From Myxococcaceae bacterium (lineage in GTDB: Bacteria > Myxococcota_A > Polyangia > Polyangiales > Ga0077539), in contig SCUS01000102.1 of NCBI GenBank assembly GCA_004297725.1, positions 1-64,000 on the forward strand: a stretch of DNA of 64,000 bases, in the 5' to 3' direction. Below the pieces are notes generated by a model. The model worked only from the letters and a program-made list of their open reading frames with translations. It was not told where the DNA came from and did not search any database. Position 1 is the stretch's first letter, and each line of letters starts with the position of its first letter. This document shows, in pieces, positions 52,615 to 59,500 of this stretch. A program made the position numbers and the translations under genes.

Positions 52615-53981
52615 AGCCGTGCGCCCGATGCGGGATTCCCTCGTCCGACGACGCCACGCACTGCGGCCTCTGCGACAGGGAATTCCCCGAGATGACGGTC
52701 TTCGACGGCCGCTACCAGGTGGAGTCCACCCTCGGCCGCGGCCAGCAGGGGACGGTCTACCTCGCGCGCGACCTAGGCCTCAACCGCCACGTGGCGCTGA
52801 AGGTGCTGCACGCCTCGCACGCCGACACGCCGGAGGCCGCGTCGCGGCTGAAGCGCGAGGCCACCGCGCTGGCCGCGGTGCGCAACGACCACGTCGCGCA
52901 GGTGTACTCCTTCGGCGCTCACGGCGACACGTTCTTCCTGGCGATGGAGTACGTGCGGGGGCGCAACCTCGACACGCTGGTGGCTGAGCACACGGCGCAC
53001 AACGAGCATGTGCCCACGCACCGGGGCCTGACCATCCTGCGGCAGATCGCCGAGGGCCTGGCGAGCCTGCACGACGCGGGCATCGTGCACCGCGACGTGA
53101 AGCCCTCCAACGTGATGATCGAGCAGGGCACCGGGCGCACGGTGCTGCTCGACCTCGGCCTGGCGCGGTGGTTCGAGCAGCGCGGCGACACGCGGGTCTC
53201 CTTCGTCGGGACGCCGGCGTACATGGCCCCGGAGGCGATCCTCGGGGATGACCCCTCGCAGATCGCGGGGCACACGGACATCTACGCGCTGGGGTGCACG
53301 GCCTTCGAGCTGTTCACCGGCGCGCCGCCCTTCGCCTTCGGCACCATCCCGGAGACGCTGGCGCACCAGATGTGGGACATGGCGCCGTCGCTCTCCAGCC
53401 TGCGGCCCGAGCTGGCCTTCCTCGATCCGGTGATCGCGCGCGCGCTCACCAAAGACCCGGGCGCGCGCTACCGGAGCGGCGCCCAGATGATCGCCGCCCT
53501 CGACGAGATGTGCGCGAGCGGCCCGTACGCGCGGGGGCCTGCGCCGGTTCCGGCGGTCCCGTCGGCGCCCACGCTGCGGCTGATGGTCATCGACGACGAC
53601 GAGGTGTTCAGCGAGTTCGCGGCCGGGGCGTGCGAGCTCGCGCTGCCGGGCATCCACCTCGAGCTGCTCTGCGCGTCGTCGGGCCTCGAGGCGCTGCAGG
53701 CCGCCGCCCGCACGTGCCCCGACGTGGTGGTGCTCGACTACGACATGCCGCTCCTCGACGGCCTGGAGACCCTCTCGTACCTGCGAGCGATGCCCGGCGG
53801 GTATGGTCCGCAGGTGATGCTGGTGAGCTCCAACATGCGGCACCTCCCGAAGTGGCGCTTCGCCGCGATGGGGGTCACCGACTTCCTGGAGAAGCCGGTC
53901 GAGCTCGGGGAGTTCGCCGAGGTGCTGAGCGACGTGGCCGGCCGGGCCTTCGCGCACCGCAACCGCTTCAACAGAGCGTAG
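52611..53981 (+). CDS. Ser/Thr protein kinase fused to a response-regulator receiver domain
   Basis: 456 residues. A zinc ribbon (Cys4, Cys7, Cys18, Cys21) comes first. A Hanks-type kinase follows (about 35-300): Gly loop GRGQQGTVY, Lys64 (VALK), Glu83, HRD 160-162, DLG in place of DFG at 181, and GTPAYMAPE activation segment. After a Pro/Ala linker a receiver domain (321-455) has DDD at 328-330, phospho-acceptor Asp376 and Lys428. There is no membrane helix, so it is cytosolic. Kinase activity may be set by phosphorylation of the receiver through the neighbouring Hpt and histidine kinase; this is inference. Confidence 0.9.
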   Translation: MKPCARCGIPSSDDATHCGLCDREFPEMTVFDGRYQVESTLGRGQQGTVYLARDLGLNRHVALKVLHASHADTPEAASRLKREATALAAVRNDHVAQVYSFGAHGDTFFLAMEYVRGRNLDTLVAEHTAHNEHVPTHRGLTILRQIAEGLASLHDAGIVHRDVKPSNVMIEQGTGRTVLLDLGLARWFEQRGDTRVSFVGTPAYMAPEAILGDDPSQIAGHTDIYALGCTAFELFTGAPPFAFGTIPETLAHQMWDMAPSLSSLRPELAFLDPVIARALTKDPGARYRSGAQMIAALDEMCASGPYARGPAPVPAVPSAPTLRLMVIDDDEVFSEFAAGACELALPGIHLELLCASSGLEALQAAARTCPDVVVLDYDMPLLDGLETLSYLRAMPGGYGPQVMLVSSNMRHLPKWRFAAMGVTDFLEKPVELGEFAEVLSDVAGRAFAHRNRFNRA

Positions 53982-53988
53982 GCCCCCG

Positions 53989-55182
53989 ATGACCTCCGAC
54001 GACTCGAAGCCGACCTCGACCTCGGAGCCCTCCCCGGAGGCGCTCACCGGCGAGCTGGCGCCCCACGACCGCGACCGCATCGCGCTGCTCGGCACGCTCG
54101 CGGCGGGCGTCGCCCACGAGATCAACAACCCGCTGGCCTACACGAAGGAGTCCATCGGGGAGGCGATCCGGGAGCTGGACGCGCTCGCGGAGGCGGTGCC
54201 GGCGCTGAGGCCGATCATCGCGATGCTGCAGTGCGCGCGCGATGGCACCGAGCAGGCGTGGCTGATCGCGAGGGACGTGCGGATGTTCTCCCGGAAGGGT
54301 CCCGGGGTGGTGGGGGCCGTCGACCTGCATCGGGTGCTCGACGCGACGGTGCGCCTCGCGCACCACGAGGTCTCGAAGCACGCCACGCTGGTGAAGGACT
54401 ACGAGGGCGTCGGGCCCGTCGAGGGGAGCGAGGTGGGCCTCGGGCAGGTGTTCCTGAACCTGGTGGTGAACGCGCTGCAGGCGATTCCTGCGGGCGACCC
54501 GAAGGCGCACCGCATCGGCATCCGGGGGAGGGAGGAGCCGGGCCGGGTGATCGTGGAGGTGAGCGACACCGGGACGGGCATGTCCGAGGCGGTGCTGAAG
54601 CGCATCTTCGATCCGTACTTCACGACGAAGCCCGAGGGCGTGGGCACCGGGCTCGGCCTCTCGATCACCCACGACATCGTGACCTCCTTCGGCGGCACCA
54701 TCCGCGTCGACAGCGAGCCCGGCCGGGGGACGACCTTCACCGTCTCGCTGCGGGCGATGCCGAGGGAGGCGCTGCTCTCCTCGCGCCCGCCTTCGCGCAT
54801 GGGCCGGGTGCTGGTGGTCGACGACGACCCGCTGGTGGCCGAGGCCGTGCGGCTGGCGCTCGCCGGGGAGAACGAGGTCGCGGTGGCCTCGTCGGGCGCC
54901 GAGGCCCTGGCCATGCTCGCGAAGGGCGAAGGCTTCGACGCGATCTTCTGCGACCTGATGATGCCCGAGATGGACGGGATGCGGTTCTACGACGAGGTCT
55001 CGCGCGTGGCGGGGGGCATCACGGAGGTGATCGCGTTCCTGTCGGGCGGGGTCGACGAGGCGACGCAGATCTTCCTGACGCGCACCGGGCGCCCGGTGCT
55101 GGAGAAGCCCTTCGACCCGGAGGGGCTGCGCGAGTACGTGAGGGAGCGGGTTCGCCGCGAAGGGCCGGCGGTAGGCCGTTAG
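53989..55182 (+). CDS. Hybrid histidine kinase with C-terminal receiver
   Basis: 397 residues, no sensor or membrane segment. The dimerisation helix has GVAHEINNPL with His43 as phosphorylation site; the ATPase has Asn161 (N box), DTGTG at 193-197 and GTGLGLS near 219. A receiver domain (about 272-395) carries Asp322 in CDLMMPEMDG and Lys373. The soluble form must get its input from a partner, perhaps the SPFH protein or the kinase-receiver next door. It starts 7 nt after the kinase gene. Confidence 0.92.
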   Translation: MTSDDSKPTSTSEPSPEALTGELAPHDRDRIALLGTLAAGVAHEINNPLAYTKESIGEAIRELDALAEAVPALRPIIAMLQCARDGTEQAWLIARDVRMFSRKGPGVVGAVDLHRVLDATVRLAHHEVSKHATLVKDYEGVGPVEGSEVGLGQVFLNLVVNALQAIPAGDPKAHRIGIRGREEPGRVIVEVSDTGTGMSEAVLKRIFDPYFTTKPEGVGTGLGLSITHDIVTSFGGTIRVDSEPGRGTTFTVSLRAMPREALLSSRPPSRMGRVLVVDDDPLVAEAVRLALAGENEVAVASSGAEALAMLAKGEGFDAIFCDLMMPEMDGMRFYDEVSRVAGGITEVIAFLSGGVDEATQIFLTRTGRPVLEKPFDPEGLREYVRERVRREGPAVGR

Positions 55183-55214
55183 GCGCCCCGCTCGGTGCTA
55201 TCGTCGCGCGCACC

Positions 55215-56090
55215 ATGGACCCTCTCGCCGCGATGCTGCTGCCGCTCCTCTTCGTGCTGCTGATGATGGTGATGCGCTCGGTGCGCCAGGTGAACCAGTG
55301 GCAGGTCGGCCTGCGCTTCACCCTCGGCAAGTACACCGGCCGCATGGAGCCCGGCATCAGCATCGTGCTGCCGGTGCTGCAGCAGATGGTTCTGATCGAC
55401 ACCCGCATCCGCAACCGCGACCTCCCGGCGCAGATGGTGATCACCCGCGACAACGTCACGGCGATGATCGACGCGGTCGTCTACTACAAGGTCGTCGACC
55501 CGGAGAAGGCCACGCTCAACGTGGAGAACTACGAGACCGCCGTGCGCGACCGCGCGAAGGTGGTGCTCCGCGACATCGCCGGCGAGACGACGCTCGACGA
55601 CCTCCTGCAGCACCGCGACGAGGTCGCCGCGAAGGTGCGCCTCGCGGTGGAGCAGTTCGTGGCGCAGTGGGGCCTGCACGTCGAGCTGATCGCGCTGCAG
55701 GACATCCAGCTCCCGCAGATGATGCAGGAGGTGATCGCCAAGAAGGCCATCGCCGAGCGCGAGCGGCAGTTCGTGATCATCAAGTCGCAGGCCGACGTCG
55801 AGAGCGCGAAGAACTTCGCCGAGGCCGCGCGCATCCTGACGGAGTCGCCGGGCGCGATGGAGCTGCGGCGGCTCGAGGCGCTGCAGACGCTCACCGGAAG
55901 CGGCGTGAGCAAGGTGATCTTCGACCTCGCGCGCCCGACGGAGGTGCACCCCGCGGCGATGGCCGCGGCCATGATGGACGACCGCACCAACGTGCGCGTG
56001 GAGCCCACGCTCAACGCCGAGGGGCGGCCGCAGACCAGCCGCGAGGAGATGACCGCCCAGTCGGAGTCGATGCGCCGCGGTGGCCGCTGA
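55215..56090 (+). CDS. SPFH/band 7 (slipin/stomatin-like) protein
   Basis: 291 residues. A hydrophobic N-terminus (PLAAMLLPLLFVLLMMVM, 3-20) anchors it to the membrane. The SPFH domain (about 28-190) contains GLRFTLGKYTGRMEPGISIVLPV, DNVTAMIDAVVYYKV and the classic LRDIAGETTLDDLL. A coiled region (190-240) follows. Such proteins form oligomeric scaffolds of membrane microdomains. TATCGT lies 10 nt before the ATG, with no ribosome site, so a second promoter may be present inside the operon. Confidence 0.92.
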   Translation: MDPLAAMLLPLLFVLLMMVMRSVRQVNQWQVGLRFTLGKYTGRMEPGISIVLPVLQQMVLIDTRIRNRDLPAQMVITRDNVTAMIDAVVYYKVVDPEKATLNVENYETAVRDRAKVVLRDIAGETTLDDLLQHRDEVAAKVRLAVEQFVAQWGLHVELIALQDIQLPQMMQEVIAKKAIAERERQFVIIKSQADVESAKNFAEAARILTESPGAMELRRLEALQTLTGSGVSKVIFDLARPTEVHPAAMAAAMMDDRTNVRVEPTLNAEGRPQTSREEMTAQSESMRRGGR

Positions 56091-56643
56091 GACACTCGAC
56101 GGGGAGGCGCTTCGGCGGGCGGTGATCCTCGCGTCGGGGGACGCGAGGGTGAGGGCGATGCTGGAGACCGCGGAGGTCACGGCGGCCGACGCGGGGGTGC
56201 GCTGGGAGGCGAGCCACGGGGAGGTGCGCGGCTACGCGGTGACCGTCGCCCTCTGCGCGGAGGACCTCGCGACGCTCGACGCCTCGCCCGCCACGCGCGA
56301 CCTGCTGGAGCGCGGCTTCGCGGTGGCCGTGGCGACCGCGCCCGACCGCTCCATGACCGCGCTGGGCACCCGATGGAACCGCCGTGGCAGGGTCACCGTG
56401 GCGACCTACCGGGAGGTCGCGAGACGCTCCGTCGAGGTGACGCTGGACGAGGCGCTGCGGCGGTATCGAGACACGCTCGACCCTCGCGCCGCGGTGCCCG
56501 ACGAGCTCCGCGTCGACGAGGACGACGGCGTGGTCACCGTGAGCGCCGCCGCGCCCCTCGATCGCACCGCGCGCCAGCCCATCGAGTCGGCGCTGGCCTC
56601 GCTGCTGGGGCCGTCGCTGCAGGTGCGCTGGCGCCCTCGCTGA
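56080..56643 (+). CDS. Hypothetical protein following the SPFH gene
   Basis: 187 residues, not recognised. It seems a soluble alpha/beta protein; EALRRAVILASGDARVRAML opens it and VEVTLDEALRRYRDTLDP lies near 125. No signal or motif is seen. The GTG start overlaps the SPFH gene by 11 nt, which points to coupled translation and a related function. A perfect hairpin starts at its stop codon. Confidence 0.68.
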   Translation: MAAETLDGEALRRAVILASGDARVRAMLETAEVTAADAGVRWEASHGEVRGYAVTVALCAEDLATLDASPATRDLLERGFAVAVATAPDRSMTALGTRWNRRGRVTVATYREVARRSVEVTLDEALRRYRDTLDPRAAVPDELRVDEDDGVVTVSAAAPLDRTARQPIESALASLLGPSLQVRWRPR

Positions 56644-56658
56644 CCGGCGATCCGGTCA
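56641..56658. terminator. Perfect hairpin at the end of the signalling operon
   Basis: TGACCGG-CGAT-CCGGTCA, a 7-bp perfect stem with a 4-nt loop that starts at the TGA stop. It lies between convergent genes and has no T run. Confidence 0.5.
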
Positions 56659-56744
56659 TCGGGGCCCTGCACCGGCAATCTGTGGGGAAGCACGAAGGCG
56701 GAAGGGAGGATGGAGGGGGATCGGGGAGATCGGGGGCTGAGCGA

Positions 56745-57149
56745 TCAGCCGCGACGGCCGCCGCCGCCGCCGCCGCCGCGGGAGCCGCCGCGACCGCCGC
56801 CGCCACCGTAGCCACCGCCGCCGCCGCCGTAGCCACCACCACCGCCGCCGCCGCCGTAGCCACCACCGCCGCCGAACCCGCCGCCGCCGCCGCCGCGGTT
56901 CTCGCGCTCGCGGGCCTCGTTGACGGTGAGGGTGCGGCCGCCGAAGTTGAGGCCGTGGACGGCCTTGATGGCGGCCTCGGCCTCGGCGTCGCTGTTCATC
57001 TCGACGAAGGCGAACCCGCGGGGACGGCCGGTCTCGCGGTCTTCGACGATGCGAACCTCCCGGACGCCGCCGCTGGGCTCGAAGAGGGCGCGGACCTGAG
57101 ACTCATCCGCGGTGAAGGGAAGGTTGCCGACGTAGATTCTGGATCCCAT
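56745..57149 (-). CDS. Glycine-rich RNA-binding protein (RRM)
   Basis: 134 residues: one RNA recognition motif (1-80) and a Gly/Arg/Tyr-rich tail (about 82-134). RNP2 is IYVGNL and RNP1 is RGFAFVEM; the aromatic residues that stack on RNA are present. Similar short RRM proteins in bacteria act as RNA chaperones and are often cold-induced. The tail is encoded by CCG/CCACCG-type repeats and may be length-variable. GAGG lies 7 nt before ATG 57149; the frame is open upstream but lacks homology. A 330-nt gap precedes it. Confidence 0.92.
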   Translation of the reverse strand: MGSRIYVGNLPFTADESQVRALFEPSGGVREVRIVEDRETGRPRGFAFVEMNSDAEAEAAIKAVHGLNFGGRTLTVNEARERENRGGGGGGFGGGGGYGGGGGGGGYGGGGGGYGGGGGRGGSRGGGGGGGRRG

Positions 57150-57479
57150 GAGACGACCTCGGACAGTTGTGACGGACATCCGATAGGGGGGATGGTCTCG
57201 TCGAGCGATGCACCGCCACATACCCGATGGTCTGCGCCGCGAGAGGGGGCTTGAGGTCTCCCGTCAGCGAGGTTGAGGGTGGCGAACCAACCTTCAGACC
57301 ACACCCCGGATGAGCACCATCCCCACTCCCACGTTGCGATGGTAGCGGTGGTCGCACGCACGTCAGCGAAGCTGTGTCGGCTTCGGGACGGTGTGATTCC
57401 ACGAGGCAACCCCGACACTATCATCGCTGCGAGGGCTAGGTCTATACGGCCTCGGGTTTTTCCCTGAGGCGGAGCGACG
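57150..57479. other. Upstream region of the RRM gene
   Basis: 330 nt without a supported gene. On the minus strand CTGACG-16-TACCAT (57366-57339) is a possible promoter, which would leave a leader of nearly 180 nt before the RRM start. Long leaders are known for cold-shock genes, but no conserved element was recognised. The far end holds the hairpin of the next minus-strand gene. Confidence 0.35.
57449..57470 (-). terminator. Hairpin after the TIM-barrel-like gene
   Basis: On the minus strand GCCTC-A-GGG-AAAAA-CCC-GAGGC forms an 8-bp stem with a bulged A, 9 nt after the stop of the 57480 gene. No T run follows. Confidence 0.45.
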
Positions 57480-58361
57480 CTACGCGCCGGAGAGCGCCTC
57501 GAACCACGCCTCGGCGGGGCCTCGACGCAGCACCCCGCCCAGGTCGAAGAGGTTGATCACGTCGACGCCGGAGGAGAGCGAGACGGCCACGTCGACGGCG
57601 AGCTCGGCGGGGTCGCGGTAGCGGGGCTCGTCGCCGAGGGCGCCCACGTCGACCACCCCGACGGAGACGCCCGCGGAGTCGCCGAAGCGTCGGCGGGTCG
57701 CCGCGGCGCCGCGCGCCAGGAGGTCGAGCGCCCTGGGGCGACGGATCAAGCCGCCGGACCAGCCCTCGAAGAGGGAGGTGTAGAGCATCACGTTGACGTG
57801 GTCCCACGGGAGGGCGTCGACGGGCACCGAGAGGGCCCGCTGGACCGGGCGGAGCGGGCCCGTGGAGGGGTCGAGCAGGACGAAGGGCAGCACCGTCGCG
57901 CTGCACTGGAGGCCGCGGTCGCGCACCTCGCCGATGAGCGAGCGGAACTCCCTCCGCGCGGCCGCCCACCCGGAGTCGTGGAGGGAGGAGACCGAGGGGA
58001 GCACCGCCGTGGGGGAGCGCATCGCGGTGGCCACTACGCCGAAGGGAGGCTCGAGGTCGATCGCGAGGTCGCGCACCAGCGCCTCCGGGGGGAGCGCGTC
58101 CAGGAGGCGCCTGGCGAAGGCGGTGAAGCGCGGCGCGTTGGAGGCGCTCGCCCAGCGGCCTTCGGCGTCCTCGATCATGGGCCAGAGCCCGACGCTCACG
58201 CCCGCGTCGTTGCACGCGCCGAGCAGCCCCGGCAGGGCGGCGAGGTCCCAGGGGCGCACCGCGGCGATGAGCTCGACCCGGTAGCGCGCGAGGAGGGCGA
58301 GCGTGGAGGGCGCGGTGAGGGCCGTGAAGGGGAGGGTCTCGCTCCAGATGCGTCGGCGCAT
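57480..58361 (-). CDS. TIM-barrel-like hypothetical protein
   Basis: 293 residues without signal or membrane helix. Alternating beta and alpha segments end in short motifs (GVSVGLWPMIED, LVRDLAIDLEPPF, VNVMLYTS, GVDVINLFDLGG), which suggests an eight-stranded barrel as in glycoside hydrolases. Asp and Glu in DLEPPF would be candidates for an active site, but no family is recognised. It is transcribed away from a glycosyltransferase, 34 nt apart, which hints at a shared role in sugars. Confidence 0.65.
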   Translation of the reverse strand: MRRRIWSETLPFTALTAPSTLALLARYRVELIAAVRPWDLAALPGLLGACNDAGVSVGLWPMIEDAEGRWASASNAPRFTAFARRLLDALPPEALVRDLAIDLEPPFGVVATAMRSPTAVLPSVSSLHDSGWAAARREFRSLIGEVRDRGLQCSATVLPFVLLDPSTGPLRPVQRALSVPVDALPWDHVNVMLYTSLFEGWSGGLIRRPRALDLLARGAAATRRRFGDSAGVSVGVVDVGALGDEPRYRDPAELAVDVAVSLSSGVDVINLFDLGGVLRRGPAEAWFEALSGA

Positions 58362-58395
58362 CGGATTAGCCCCGTGGTGGGGTTAGTCTCCGCGG

Positions 58396-59490
58396 ATGAA
58401 GATCCTCTACGGAGTGGTGGGCGAGGGCCTCGGTCACGCGATGCGCTCTCGGGTGGTGCTGGAGCACCTCGTCGGCGCCGGGCACGAGGTGCAGGTGATG
58501 GCCTCTGGGCGCGCGGTGGACTTCCTCTCGAAGCGCTTCAGCGGGGTGCACCAGATCCATGGGTACCACATGATCCTCGAAGAGAACCGCGTGCGCCGCG
58601 CGAAGACCCTGTGGTCCAACGTCACCGGCGGATTGTCGGGCACCCCCAAGAACATCGCGGCCTACTTCGACCTGCTCGACGAGTTTCGCGCCGAGGCGGT
58701 CATCTCGGACTTCGAGTCGTGGACCTGGCTCTACGCGAAGAACCACCGCCTCCCGGTCATCTCCATCGACAACATGCAGGTGATCAACCGCTGCACCCTC
58801 GACCCGCGGGTGATCGCCGGGCACGAGGCCGAGTTCGCGCTGACCAAGGCCTTCGTGAAGGCCAAGCTGCCCTTCTGCCACAAGTACCTGATCACCACGT
58901 TCTTCCGGCCGCCGGTGCGAAAGCCGCGCACGTCGCTGCACGCGCCCATCCTGCGGCCGGAGATCCTCTCGGCAACGCCCACGCGCGGCGAGCACCTGCT
59001 CGTCTACCAGACCGGCGGCGGTGACCAGGTGCTCATCGAGGCGCTCCAGGCCACCGGCCTCGAGTGCCGCATCTACGGCGTGCGCCGCGACCTCAAGGAA
59101 GACGTGCGCGAGGGCAACCTGCTCTACCGGCCCATCGGGGAGAAGGGCTTCATCGAAGACCTCGCGAGCTGCCGCGGGGTGATCGCCTCGGCGGGCTTCA
59201 CCCTCATGGGCGAGGCCGTGTACCTGCACAAGCCCATGCTGGCGGTGCCGCTGGCGAGGCAGTTCGAGCAGCTGCTCAACGCCCGCTACCTCGACCTGCT
59301 GGGCTACGGGGCGTGGGCTCCGTCGCTCGACGACCCGAGGGTGATCGCGGACTTCGTGAAGGCGCTGCCGCGCTACGAGGAGGCCCTCGCGGGCTACTCG
59401 CAGGACGGCAACCGGGCGCTGCTCGCCGAGCTCGACGAGACGCTCGACAAGGCCGCCGCGGGGGTGATCGAGGAGTCCGAAGAAGACTGA
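58396..59490 (+). CDS. Glycosyltransferase of the MurG/UGT-like (GT-B) type
   Basis: 364 residues. The N-terminal GEGLGHAMRSRVVLEHL loop and the C-terminal YQTGGG, ASAGFTLMGEAVYLHKPMLAVPL and FEQLLNARYL segments match the GT-B family that includes archaeal MJ1255-type proteins and MurG relatives. It probably transfers a sugar from a nucleotide donor; acceptor and donor are unknown. TAGTCT ends 6 nt before the ATG and there is no ribosome site. It converges with the VIT/VWA gene, with a 10-nt gap. Confidence 0.85.
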   Translation: MKILYGVVGEGLGHAMRSRVVLEHLVGAGHEVQVMASGRAVDFLSKRFSGVHQIHGYHMILEENRVRRAKTLWSNVTGGLSGTPKNIAAYFDLLDEFRAEAVISDFESWTWLYAKNHRLPVISIDNMQVINRCTLDPRVIAGHEAEFALTKAFVKAKLPFCHKYLITTFFRPPVRKPRTSLHAPILRPEILSATPTRGEHLLVYQTGGGDQVLIEALQATGLECRIYGVRRDLKEDVREGNLLYRPIGEKGFIEDLASCRGVIASAGFTLMGEAVYLHKPMLAVPLARQFEQLLNARYLDLLGYGAWAPSLDDPRVIADFVKALPRYEEALAGYSQDGNRALLAELDETLDKAAAGVIEESEED

Positions 59491-59500
59491 GAGTTACAGC

